DNA of 15,899 nucleotides from an uncultured Prevotella sp. (GCA_900543155.1 UQQN01000055.1:1-15899); one strand, 5' to 3'; counted from the first letter of the stretch, positions 6,389 to 14,127 are shown. The notes: generated by a model from the letters alone, not told the origin. Numbers and translations are program-made.

Positions 6389-7609
6389 ATGCCCCTCAAC
6401 CAACCACCCAGTTTTAAACAAAAAAAACTGAGAAAACTGATAGAACACGTGCAATCATTGCTCGTGGTGTTTTTGATGATTGCTGCCACGGCTGTAATGT
6501 GGTCGGGCAAATTTTTAGGTCATGAAATTGGTACGCCACGAAATTCTTCTGCCCAAGCTACAAGCAAAGTGGCGCAACCCACAAAAGAGCAGTTGCAAAA
6601 ACTCAATATTGCTGCCAATGCCACATTGGTTGTACGCGACTCGGCATCGTGGACCATTACCGCAGCCAATGGCAATGCACAAGGCGTAGTTATTAGCACG
6701 GCACTCTATGCCAAGGATGTGAAAGGCTTTGCAGGTCCCACACCGCTTTATATATATGTAGACACGCAAGGTGTGGTAAAAAAAATCATTGCTGCCGATA
6801 ATGCCGAAACAGCCAGTTTTTTTGATCGTGCTTTTAGTCAACTCATTCCACAATGGACAGGCAAACGTACATCCGAAGCCTCTACCTTGCAAGTGGATGC
6901 GGTGACAGGCGCCACCTTCTCGAGCAAAGCGCTCATTGCCAATGTGCAACAAACCCTTGCTGCCCAAAATGCAGCAGCCCAGGAAGCTACCATTTCGCAA
7001 AAACCCACGATTGGTTGGGGACGCACGATTGCCGTATTTTTTGTGTTACTAACCGGTGCACTTATCAGCATCATGTTTCGCGGACACAAAATATTACGCA
7101 TGGCGCAACTGGTGCTCAATGTGGTGGTGTTAGGCTTTTGGTGTGGACAATTTTTATCGCTCTCTCTTTTGCGTGGTTGGGTGGCAAATGGTCTCGACCC
7201 TGTTGTGTACCTCCCCACCCTCTTGATGCTTGCCACTGCCGTGATCATGCCTTTCTTCCGTCGCAAACACCACTACTGTTCATGGATATGTCCACTCGGC
7301 AGTTTACAAGAATTGGCATCACACTTGCCCTTCCCCAAAGTGCATTGCTCGCCCAAGGTGTATAAAGCCATGAGTCGCATTCGTTTGGTGTGCTTTGCCT
7401 TATTGATGTTCGTGTTGTGGACTGCATTTGGCGGGGCTGAAATATTAGACTACGAACCCTTCACGGCATTCTTTATTACCACTGCCACACCAGCTGTTAT
7501 GGGACTATGTACTGCCATTGTGGTGGCTAGTTGCTTTGTGCCCAATGTGTGGTGCAAATGTCTTTGTCCCATGGGACAGACCCTTGAATTGGCTGAAAAA
7601 AACAACTAA
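6389..7609 (+). CDS. PceC/NosR-like membrane FMN-binding, CX3CP iron-sulfur protein
   Basis: 406-aa predicted inner-membrane electron-transfer protein. N-terminal TM helix at about 23-38; then an extracytosolic FMN-binding domain (about 75-190) ending in DAVTGATFSS (170-179), the ApbE flavinylation motif, where T176 would carry covalent FMN. TM helices follow at about 213-229, 238-256, 271-289, 331-348 and 363-382. Two NapH/NosR-type motifs are present: CSWICPLG (C297, C301) and CKCLCPMG (C389, C393), each CX3CP. The soluble 8-Cys ferredoxin tail of full NosR is absent, so domain plan and length resemble PceC/RdhC, thought to pass electrons from menaquinol to an outside flavin. No apbE lies in the window. 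It is followed by an anchored nitroreductase, its possible partner. The start is preceded directly by a repeat arm. Confidence 0.85.
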   Translation: MPLNQPPSFKQKKLRKLIEHVQSLLVVFLMIAATAVMWSGKFLGHEIGTPRNSSAQATSKVAQPTKEQLQKLNIAANATLVVRDSASWTITAANGNAQGVVISTALYAKDVKGFAGPTPLYIYVDTQGVVKKIIAADNAETASFFDRAFSQLIPQWTGKRTSEASTLQVDAVTGATFSSKALIANVQQTLAAQNAAAQEATISQKPTIGWGRTIAVFFVLLTGALISIMFRGHKILRMAQLVLNVVVLGFWCGQFLSLSLLRGWVANGLDPVVYLPTLLMLATAVIMPFFRRKHHYCSWICPLGSLQELASHLPFPKVHCSPKVYKAMSRIRLVCFALLMFVLWTAFGGAEILDYEPFTAFFITTATPAVMGLCTAIVVASCFVPNVWCKCLCPMGQTLELAEKNN

Positions 7610-7683
7610 TGGGATATTCTAAAAATCACCGATTTTTGAAATCAAAATAAATCTATCCCTCCCCCAATAATGCACATAAAATT

Positions 7684-8328
7684 ATGAACAAATATAAAAT
7701 TGTATCACTTGTCTTGGGCATCGCACTGCTTGCCACCATGACAAGACTTGTCGCCATACATCGCGACACCACAACCAACGAACCGAACAGCGTGAACAGC
7801 ACAGCCCATGCCGTGATGAGCAACATTCTTTCGCGCAAAAGTGTGCGATCATACACCAACGAGGCGGTTACACGCAGTCAACTCGACACCTTGGTGCGTG
7901 TAGCCATGGCAGCGCCTACAGGCAGAGATATGCGCCCCTGGAAGTTTATTGTGATTGACGATAAAGCTATGATGCAAAAACTTGCCAACGCATTGCCTTA
8001 CGCCAAAATGCTTACCGAGGCACAAGCTGCCATTGTGGTATGTGGCGACTTGAGCATCACCGACAAAGAGGGCAAGCCTTCTACCAACTGGGCATTCGAC
8101 TGCTCGGCTGCCACCGAAAACCTTTTGCTGCAAGCCGAGGCTATGGGATTGGGCGCTGTGTGGACAGGGGTGTATCCCTACGAAGACCGCACGGCTGCGG
8201 TACAAAGCGTGATTAGCCTGCCCCAAAACATTGTGCCTTTTTGCCTTGTGCCCATAGGACATCCTAAGGGCGAACCGCAACCTAAAGACAAATATAACAA
8301 AGAAAATATTCACTACAACGGTTGGTAA
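7684..8328 (+). CDS. nitroreductase-family flavoprotein with N-terminal membrane segment
   Basis: 214 aa. Residues 6-20 form a hydrophobic segment after MNKYK, then a short polar linker (21-44), then a complete nitroreductase domain. FMN-phosphate contact RKSVRSY (51-57), APTGRDMRPWKFIVI (77-91), the helix CSAATENLLLQAEAMGLGAVW (140-160) and the C-terminal PIGHPKGE (190-197) are all present. Family members are usually cytosolic, FMN-binding, NAD(P)H-dependent dimers, so the leader is unusual; it has no lipobox cysteine and could be a signal anchor or a cleaved signal peptide. It sits 74 nt after the PceC-like gene and 51 nt before the transporter, in one direction. If exported it could not use cytosolic NAD(P)H and would need electrons from a membrane donor such as its neighbour. 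Substrate unknown. Confidence 0.85.
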   Translation: MNKYKIVSLVLGIALLATMTRLVAIHRDTTTNEPNSVNSTAHAVMSNILSRKSVRSYTNEAVTRSQLDTLVRVAMAAPTGRDMRPWKFIVIDDKAMMQKLANALPYAKMLTEAQAAIVVCGDLSITDKEGKPSTNWAFDCSAATENLLLQAEAMGLGAVWTGVYPYEDRTAAVQSVISLPQNIVPFCLVPIGHPKGEPQPKDKYNKENIHYNGW

Positions 8329-8379
8329 GTCGCACACCCGAAACAAACCAACCCCCAACTATCAACCTATACACATTTA

Positions 8380-9339
8380 ATGAACACGCCTAAACACCCC
8401 ACAGGTGCTCCCACTATAAAAGAAAGCACCCCACAACAGCCCTCGCAAACAAAAAGCAAAAACGCTACACTCGCCGGACTTGCCGTAGGACTTTTGGCAG
8501 CCATCTGCTATGGTTTCATTCCCTTCTTTACGTTGCCCATAAAAAATGCTGCCCCTGCCGAAACGCTGTCCGACCCCACCATTCTTTTCTATCGTTTTGG
8601 TTTTGCCAGCATCATCTTAGCCATCATCATGTTGTGCCAACGCAAGAGTTTCAAAATATCGCGTGGCGAGATGGTTACACTCATTTATTTAGCATTTATC
8701 TCAGATGGGTCTGCCCTCTTCTTAATCGATGGTTACAACTACATGTCGAGCGGTGTGGCTACCACCCTCCACTTTATGTATCCCGTTGCCACAGCGATTA
8801 TTATGATGATGTTTTATAACGAGGCACGACGTTTCAGCACCATTTTTGCCGTGCTCATGGCAGTGGCTGGCGTAGGCATCTTGTCGTGGGACCCCTCGGG
8901 CAACACCAGTGTGCAAGGCGTTATTATTGTACTTATTTCGGCACTATGCTATGCACTCTACATCATCCGTGTCAACCGTTCGCGAGCCGCCACCATGGAC
9001 GGCACCAAGTTGGTGTTCTACGTCATGTTTATCGGTGCCCTTATCTTTGGAGCCGAAGCCATGCGCCAAGGCAACTTTAAGCCTATCACCACCTCGCTAC
9101 AACTCACACACCTCATTGCCCTTTCGGTGATATGTACGTTTATCACCAACATCAGTTTGGTGTATAGCGTAAAGCGCATTGGTAGCACAATGGTTGCCGT
9201 GTTGGGCGCACTCGAACCGCTCACCGCAGTAATTGTGGGTTGCCTCGTATTTGGCGAAGCCTTTACCTGGCAAGTGCTTACAGGCATCCTACTCATCATC
9301 CCCGCCGTGCTCATCATTATTTGGACAAGAAGACGATAA
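8380..9339 (+). CDS. EamA/DMT-family transporter
   Basis: 319-aa integral membrane protein with about ten predicted helices arranged as two EamA repeats (about 30-170 and 178-316). A charged loop separates the helices in each half, e.g. YNEARR at about 146, and E-P-L in LGALEPLTAVIVGCLVFGE, a common EamA signature, lies near 279. The first 28 residues are polar and rich in Pro, Lys and Gln, an N-terminal extension not needed for the fold. The family exports or imports small metabolites such as amino acids or nucleosides; the substrate cannot be inferred. It lies 51 nt after the nitroreductase gene and probably in its transcript. A palindromic element begins one nt past the stop. Confidence 0.88.
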   Translation: MNTPKHPTGAPTIKESTPQQPSQTKSKNATLAGLAVGLLAAICYGFIPFFTLPIKNAAPAETLSDPTILFYRFGFASIILAIIMLCQRKSFKISRGEMVTLIYLAFISDGSALFLIDGYNYMSSGVATTLHFMYPVATAIIMMMFYNEARRFSTIFAVLMAVAGVGILSWDPSGNTSVQGVIIVLISALCYALYIIRVNRSRAATMDGTKLVFYVMFIGALIFGAEAMRQGNFKPITTSLQLTHLIALSVICTFITNISLVYSVKRIGSTMVAVLGALEPLTAVIVGCLVFGEAFTWQVLTGILLIIPAVLIIIWTRRR

Positions 9340-9340
9340 G

Positions 9341-9454
9341 ATTTAAGTATTAAGTATTAAGTGTTAAGTATTACATACTATTGCGATATGGCTTCGGTAA
9401 CATGGTTCCTGCAATAGTATGTAATACTTAATACTTAACACTTAATACTTAAAT
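9341..9454. repeat. inverted-repeat element, AAGTATT heptad class, copy A
   Basis: The arms are ATTTAAGTATTAAGTATTAA...TACTATTGC (9341-9384) and its near-complement GCAATAGTATG...ACTTAAAT (9411-9454), built from heptads AAGTATT/AAGTGTT. The 26-nt loop reads GATATGGCTTCGGTAACATG then GTTCCT. The same loop occurs reverse-complemented at 12349-12458. It follows the transporter stop by 1 nt and lies before the small-RNA promoter, so it could act as a terminator or 3' stabiliser. Confidence 0.88.
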
Positions 9455-9558
9455 CTTTGTTTTCTGTCAAAACTACCCAAAAACAACCACATCAGATAGC
9501 AAAATCGATAGTTAAATATCAAATAATATAAAACAAAGCATTTTTTTGAGGCAATAAC

Positions 9559-9589
9559 TTGCATAAAAAACACAATGCCCCTAACTTTG
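9559..9589 (+). promoter_or_regulatory. consensus Bacteroidetes promoter
   Basis: TTG at 9559-9561, 20 nt, then TAACTTTG at 9582-9589 followed by C, a full match to TTG-N19-23-TAnnTTTG. Predicted start about 9595-9597. No start codon with a credible frame follows before the terminator at 9801, so the product is likely an RNA. Confidence 0.75.
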
Positions 9590-9595
9590 CACTCG

Positions 9596-9826
9596 TAAAC
9601 AAGAAACAAAAGCTAAACTAACGCAAAACGTATTAGTTCTGCATTTCCTCCTGTGAAGGAGCATATTGGTAAAAAGATTAGGATTTAGGTTTAGATTAGA
9701 TTAGGTAAAAAGATTTGTAGAAAGGTAACTGTTAGATGGATGGCTCAGAATTGAGCCAGTGGGCGTGGCAAAACAGCCTCGCACCACTTTAAAAGGATGA
9801 GAAAGGGCTTACGCCCTTTTTTTTTT
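9596..9826 (+). ncRNA. candidate structured small RNA
   Basis: About 230 nt between a consensus promoter and an intrinsic terminator, with no plausible reading frame. Two hairpins stand out: TGGCTCA-GAAT-TGAGCCA (9741-9758) and a GC-rich arm GTGG-GCG...CGC-a-CCAC (9759-9787) with inner GGC/GCC and loop AAAACA. An upstream stretch is purine/T-rich and repeats GGTAAAAAGATT at about 9668 and 9706. No tmRNA, RNase P or SRP consensus was found. Size and architecture would suit the Bacteroidales-1 / 6S-type RNA described in this order, but I cannot align it, so that identity is a guess. A leader of the DUF5063 gene is less likely because that gene has its own promoter. Confidence 0.6.
9801..9826 (+). 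terminator. intrinsic terminator of the candidate small RNA
   Basis: AAAGGGC (9802-9808), loop TTAC, GCCCTTT (9813-9819), and a T run to 9826. Perfect 7-bp stem with ten consecutive T in total at its end. Confidence 0.88.
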
Positions 9827-9881
9827 GCCCTATATTTCCATGCTACCCTCACTTTTTAAGCAGATTTTTGGGAGATTCACT

Positions 9882-9911
9882 TTGTATTAAACCCAAATTG
9901 CCGTAATTTTG
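9882..9911 (+). promoter_or_regulatory. Bacteroidetes promoter of DUF5063-exo-rlmI operon
   Basis: TTG at 9882-9884, 19 nt, TAATTTTG at 9904-9911, a full consensus match. With the usual distance the transcript would start about 9916-9919, at or just before the ATG at 9920, implying a leaderless or nearly leaderless message. Confidence 0.7.
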
Positions 9912-9919
9912 TGCTCATT

Positions 9920-10432
9920 ATGAACGATAACGACTATTTATACTCGCAACCCGTGCTCGACTTTATTACAGTTAGCACTGAATATTGCAAGTTCTTAGAA
10001 CAATGCGAAGCGAAAGACATCGACGAATTTACACGTGTCATGCGCGGTTTGCTTCCCATGATATACCTCAAAGCCACACTCATTGGCTGTGTGCCCGAAG
10101 AACCCGGATGGAACGAAAGCAAACTCACCGAGGCTGACTACGACTACGTGCGCAACGCCGTGGCTCGCATTCTTAGCGACAAAGACGACTTCCTCGATGT
10201 GTTCGTTGAAGACTTTAAATACTCAGAACACCCCGTGCTCTGCACCATCAGCGAAAACCTCGCCGACGTTTACCAACAACTACGCGAACTCGTTGAAACT
10301 TTCCGCGAAGGATATGAAGAATCCATGCGCGTGGCTTTATACGAAACCATGCAAGAGTTCGAATTGCAATGGGGACAAAAACTACTTAACGCACTCAGAG
10401 CATTACACGACGTGTATTGCAGCATGCGATGA
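9920..10432 (+). CDS. DUF5063-type protein
   Basis: 170 aa, acidic, mostly helical-looking, no signal peptide or membrane segment, so cytosolic. I assign DUF5063 from memory of the Bacteroidetes family and of its usual place before a 3'-5' exonuclease and RlmI; there is no recognisable catalytic motif. Repeated acidic/aromatic stretches (DYDYVR, DDFLDVFVEDFKY) may be a binding surface. ATG 9920 is preferred to an in-frame GTG at 9911 because that GTG is part of the promoter -7 box. It is the first gene of a tight operon with the exonuclease (29-nt gap) and the rRNA methyltransferase, which suggests a role in RNA metabolism. Function unknown. Confidence 0.75.
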   Translation: MNDNDYLYSQPVLDFITVSTEYCKFLEQCEAKDIDEFTRVMRGLLPMIYLKATLIGCVPEEPGWNESKLTEADYDYVRNAVARILSDKDDFLDVFVEDFKYSEHPVLCTISENLADVYQQLRELVETFREGYEESMRVALYETMQEFELQWGQKLLNALRALHDVYCSMR

Positions 10433-10461
10433 TAAATACGTAATCAAAGATACTAAAGACC

Positions 10462-11103
10462 GTGCGTCAGCTATTTATAAAAACCGATAAAAAATTCATT
10501 CCCGAATTACCACGCTTTTCGTTCGAGGGTCGCATCCATGTAATTAAGAGCGAAAGCGAGGCTAAAAGAGCCGTCAACGTGTTACGCCGTTCGCCCATTT
10601 TAGGCATCGACACCGAAACACGCCCCTCGTTTCGAAAGGGACAAAACCATAAGGTTGCACTCCTGCAAATAGCAACCGAAGAAATGTGCTTTCTCTTCCG
10701 TCTCAACGAAATGGGGTTCCCCGCCTGTCTCTCGCAACTACTTGCCGACACAGAGGTGCTCAAAGTTGGACTTTCGTTAAAAGACGATTTCTTGATGCTC
10801 AAACGCCGCGACCCCTCGTTTGTGCCGGGCGGATACATCGACCTACAGCCCTACGCCAAAGCCATGGGCATCGAAGATATGAGTTTACAGAAACTTTATG
10901 CCAACGTGTTCCACATGCGCATATCCAAGTCGGCACAACTGTCAAATTGGGAAGCCGATGTGCTCACCGAGTCACAAAAGGTATATGCCGCAACCGACGC
11001 CTACACCTGCATACAGCTTTACAAAGAACTCAAGCAACTAAAGGAATCCAATAAATTTCAACTGGTGGGCAATGCCCCGCAACAACCTGTTACAGTCGAA
11101 TGA
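10462..11103 (+). CDS. DEDDy 3'-5' exonuclease domain protein
   Basis: 213-aa cytosolic nuclease of the RNase D/WRN-type exonuclease superfamily, removing nucleotides from RNA or DNA 3' ends with two metal ions. Exo I is GIDTETRPSF (D50, E52), Exo II is VGLSLKDDF (D108 or D109), and Exo III is YAATDAY with D179 and Y175 giving the DEDDy pattern. It has only this domain, lacking the HRDC domain of RNase D, so the natural substrate is open. It starts at GTG (10462), the only suitable start matching the family N-terminus. It overlaps rlmI by ATGA, so the two are translationally coupled. Pairing with an rRNA methyltransferase points to RNA. Confidence 0.9.
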   Translation: MRQLFIKTDKKFIPELPRFSFEGRIHVIKSESEAKRAVNVLRRSPILGIDTETRPSFRKGQNHKVALLQIATEEMCFLFRLNEMGFPACLSQLLADTEVLKVGLSLKDDFLMLKRRDPSFVPGGYIDLQPYAKAMGIEDMSLQKLYANVFHMRISKSAQLSNWEADVLTESQKVYAATDAYTCIQLYKELKQLKESNKFQLVGNAPQQPVTVE

Positions 11104-12344
11104 AAAAAGCTAAAAACCATCACAACATCCCCCAAGTGGTTATTGATGTTGAGCATACCAATAACATCGTCACCCTGTTTCTGCGTCGCGGAAAAAGCGA
11201 AAGTCTAAAACGCTTCCACCCTTGGGTATTCTCAGGTGCCATTGCTGGCGCCAACGGCAAGCTCAACGAGGGCGACATCGTGCGCGTGGTGTCTAACGAA
11301 GGCGAACTCATGGGCTACGGCCACTACCAAATAGGCTCTATCGCAGTGCGCATGCTCACCTTCGACGACGAACCCATCGATCGCAACTTTTGGCAAACCC
11401 GATTGGCTGAAGCCTTCCGCTTGCGCAAGGCATTGATGCTCACAGGTCGCGACGACAACAACATCTACCGTTTGGTACATGGCGAGGGCGACCGTCTGCC
11501 TGGCTTAGTTGTCGACGTTTACGGACGCACCGCTGTGATGCAAGCACACTCGGTGGGCATGCACGTATGCCGCGAAGACATTGCCAAAGCGCTCGTAGCA
11601 GCATCCGAAGGACTCATACAAAACGTATATTATAAATCAGAGACCACCCTACCCTTCAAGGCTGGGCTAAACCAAGAAAACGGATTCTTAATAGGAGACG
11701 ACCACGGAAACATCGCCATCGAAAACGGACTGAAATTTCACATCGACTGGTTGCGCGGACAAAAAACAGGTTTCTTTGTCGACCAACGCGAAAACCGCTC
11801 TCTCTTAGAGCACTATGCACGCGGTCGCAACGTGCTCAACATGTTTTGCTACACAGGTGGATTCAGCGTATATGCCATGCGCGGATGTGCCAACTTAGTA
11901 CACTCGGTCGACTCTTCTGCCAAGGCTATCGAACTCACCCGTGCCAATGCCGAGCTAAACTTCCCTGGCGACAAACGTCACGAAGCCTATGCCGAAGACG
12001 CATTCAAGTTCTTAGAGCAAGCAGGTAGCAACTACGACCTCATTGTGCTCGACCCCCCAGCATTTGCCAAACACAAAGACGCGCTGCCCCGTGCGTTAAA
12101 GGGTTACACGCGCCTCAATGCCATTGCATTCAAAAAAATCAAACCGGGTGGCATCATCTTCACCTTTAGTTGTTCGCAAGCTGTCAACAAAGACCAATTC
12201 CGTTTGGCAGTATTCACGGCTGCTGCGCAAAGTGGGCGACACGTGCGCATTTTGCACCAACTACATCAGCCTGCCGACCACCCCATCAACATCTACCACC
12301 CCGAAGGCGAATACCTCAAAGGATTGGTGCTCGAGGTGGAATAA
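11100..12344 (+). CDS. rlmI: class I SAM-dependent 23S rRNA methyltransferase (RlmI-like)
   Basis: 414-aa cytosolic enzyme of the RlmI/YccW group, which makes m5C at 23S rRNA position 1962 in E. coli. The N-terminal PUA domain (about 22-90) contains HPWVFSGAI. The Rossmann methyltransferase domain has the SAM motif NMFCYTGGFSVYA (247-259), acidic SVD271, and the catalytic-loop DPPAFAKHK (318-326). The second cysteine motif FSCSQ (356-360) carries the likely nucleophile C358. Length is normal. The first 20 residues look like a less conserved extension, but the ATGA overlap with the exonuclease gene supports this start. Orthology is good, the exact rRNA site is inferred from the family. Confidence 0.93.
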   Translation: MKKAKNHHNIPQVVIDVEHTNNIVTLFLRRGKSESLKRFHPWVFSGAIAGANGKLNEGDIVRVVSNEGELMGYGHYQIGSIAVRMLTFDDEPIDRNFWQTRLAEAFRLRKALMLTGRDDNNIYRLVHGEGDRLPGLVVDVYGRTAVMQAHSVGMHVCREDIAKALVAASEGLIQNVYYKSETTLPFKAGLNQENGFLIGDDHGNIAIENGLKFHIDWLRGQKTGFFVDQRENRSLLEHYARGRNVLNMFCYTGGFSVYAMRGCANLVHSVDSSAKAIELTRANAELNFPGDKRHEAYAEDAFKFLEQAGSNYDLIVLDPPAFAKHKDALPRALKGYTRLNAIAFKKIKPGGIIFTFSCSQAVNKDQFRLAVFTAAAQSGRHVRILHQLHQPADHPINIYHPEGEYLKGLVLEVE

Positions 12345-12348
12345 AAAA

Positions 12349-12458
12349 ATAAGTATTAAGTGTTAAGTATTAAGTATTACAAACTATTGCAGGAACCATG
12401 TTACCGAAGCCATATTGCAATAGTTTGTAATACTTAATACTTAACACTTAATACTTAA
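12349..12458. repeat. inverted-repeat element, AAGTATT heptad class, copy B
   Basis: Reverse-complement copy of the element at 9341-9454: heptad arms ending in TACAAACTATTGC and GCAATAGTTTGTA with a loop beginning AGGAACCATGTTACCGAAGC. It lies exactly between two convergent stops, 4 nt from the rlmI TAA and about 5 nt from the GH123 stop, so a bidirectional terminator is plausible. Both arms carry A/T where copy A has T/A, which keeps the stem paired. Confidence 0.88.
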
Positions 12459-12462
12459 AATT

Positions 12463-14127
12463 TTATTTATTCAACACCTCCTGCAACTCATTCACCATCC
12501 CCGCGGCAGTTTTACCATTAGGGATGCCAGCAGGGGCAAAAGCCTTCACAAGCGAGTTTAGGCGATCAAGCGCCTCGGCATTCGCATTTTGCGTATATTC
12601 ATTGCGCAAGATGCGAATTTTTTCTGCCATAGCCACACCCTCGATAAAGCGCTCATAACGCACCGACGAACGTGCCCCCGGATAAATCAAATAAGTGTCG
12701 CCCGGTGCAAAAAGCCTAAAGCGTGAATCGCGAAGCGGCTCATCAGCCCAATTCATCCACGACCAATGCAAATAACCCTCAAAGTTATTTGCCACACAGA
12801 ACACAGGCAAATAAGCAGCCTCTGCCGACAAACTGTTCGAAAACAAATTAGGTTCCGCATTGCTGCAACAAGTGTAGGTAGTCGACACCCACCCCTTAGC
12901 CTTACGTGCAGCCAACTCCTCGTCGCTAAAATTCTCGCCAAAGCCAATGCAATAGTCATAAAGCTTGTCAACGAGCTCTTTGTGGTGCGTACCCGCCAAA
13001 GCCATCTTCATGCCCGGCACAGCCTCTTGCGCCACACGGTAGGCATCAAGCATATTGCCAAGTCCGCGTTCGTCCATCGCAATGCAAGTCTTGTCATACC
13101 ACCCCTTAGCCTTAAGGTGCGCAGCAAAATTCTTCAAAAAAGCCGTCCACAAGTCCTTATACTCCTCGCTCGAGGTCGAAGTCTTCAAGTCCACATCGCG
13201 CTGCAAAGCCTCGTCATAATAGCGAAACGACATATCCCACGGCACCATCGAGAAACAATTTATTTGCTCATCAATGCCACACGCCTCACACAGTTCCACC
13301 CATCGGTCAAAAACCGAATAATCATAGCGCCAAGCCCCATCGCGTCCCTTCGTGGTCTGCACCATAGGCGAAAACTTATCGTGGCTCTGGTCGCCCCACG
13401 GCTCATAAAACAAAATCGCAGACACCACCTTCTGTCCGCTACGCGCCAACAACTTCAAGTAGGGCTTTAGCGAGTCGATGTGCGCCTGGCTCCAACGCTC
13501 CACCCCCGCATAGCGCGACACTGCATAAGGCTGTTGCCAAAAGTCCACATGAAACTTCTGCTCCTTCGCAGTGGGCAAGGTGCGATTCAGCACACGCAAC
13601 TTCAGGTTCAGTCGCTTCACCACCCTATCAGTTTCGGCATTAACCACCTCCAACTGCGTGCTATATACCCCAGGCTGCGCATCGCGTGGCACCTCAAGCG
13701 TGCACCACACCGGGTGAGTAGAATTCGCCACCACCTCCTGCGCCTGGTCTATGTCTATCACGTCGGGCACCTCGTAGGGCGTAAGGTAATTAGGGTGATA
13801 ACCACACTGCTGAAAGTTATCCGTCGTCACATAATTCACAAACCGCGCCCAACCATTTTGGGCAGCAATCGTATGCTTCGCCCCCCGCCATTCGCCAAGT
13901 CTCACCTTCAGTTTGCCACAAGCCGTCGGCGCATACACCACAGCCTGCATCGCAGCACGCTCACCGCGCCAAGCCGTCAGCGTTGTGTCGGTCGTAGCAC
14001 GTGCCATGTGCGGTTGCGCATATTGTTCGTAGTGAACATCCTTCGAACCCCACGAAACAAACACATCTTTCTGTGCATGAGCTGCCAACGTGCAACCCAT
14101 AAAAGCCAATATAGCTAATCTTTTCAT
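12463..14127 (-). CDS. secreted GH123-family (DUF4091) glycoside hydrolase
   Basis: 554 aa. Signal peptide MKRLAILAFMGCTLAAHA, cleavage likely after AHA-Q; no lipobox at the usual place, so probably periplasmic. An N-terminal beta-sandwich region (about 20-185) precedes a TIM-barrel-like catalytic region (about 190-500) of the DUF4091/GH123 type. The adjacent acid pair D352-E353 in CIAMDERGLGN matches the Asp-Glu pair used for substrate-assisted catalysis by GH123 beta-N-acetylgalactosaminidases. Also seen: a WSWMNWADEPL motif (455-465) that would sit in the substrate cleft. The family predicts GalNAc-ended glycans as targets, not proven here. It lies 32 nt downstream of the M20 dipeptidase gene, with no SusC/SusD genes in view. 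No promoter is apparent in the gap. Confidence 0.85.
   Translation of the reverse strand: MKRLAILAFMGCTLAAHAQKDVFVSWGSKDVHYEQYAQPHMARATTDTTLTAWRGERAAMQAVVYAPTACGKLKVRLGEWRGAKHTIAAQNGWARFVNYVTTDNFQQCGYHPNYLTPYEVPDVIDIDQAQEVVANSTHPVWCTLEVPRDAQPGVYSTQLEVVNAETDRVVKRLNLKLRVLNRTLPTAKEQKFHVDFWQQPYAVSRYAGVERWSQAHIDSLKPYLKLLARSGQKVVSAILFYEPWGDQSHDKFSPMVQTTKGRDGAWRYDYSVFDRWVELCEACGIDEQINCFSMVPWDMSFRYYDEALQRDVDLKTSTSSEEYKDLWTAFLKNFAAHLKAKGWYDKTCIAMDERGLGNMLDAYRVAQEAVPGMKMALAGTHHKELVDKLYDYCIGFGENFSDEELAARKAKGWVSTTYTCCSNAEPNLFSNSLSAEAAYLPVFCVANNFEGYLHWSWMNWADEPLRDSRFRLFAPGDTYLIYPGARSSVRYERFIEGVAMAEKIRILRNEYTQNANAEALDRLNSLVKAFAPAGIPNGKTAAGMVNELQEVLNK

Noticed and set aside
9596..9826. tmRNA, RNase P RNA or SRP RNA
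   Set aside because: None of their diagnostic conserved sequences are present.
9341..12458. insertion sequence or composite transposon flanked by inverted repeats
   Set aside because: The enclosed genes are housekeeping and no transposase is present; each flank is itself a palindrome like others in the window.
12766..14118. plus-strand open frames of 212-234 codons opposite the GH123 gene
   Set aside because: Antisense to a clear secreted hydrolase; basic, low-complexity translations with no motif.
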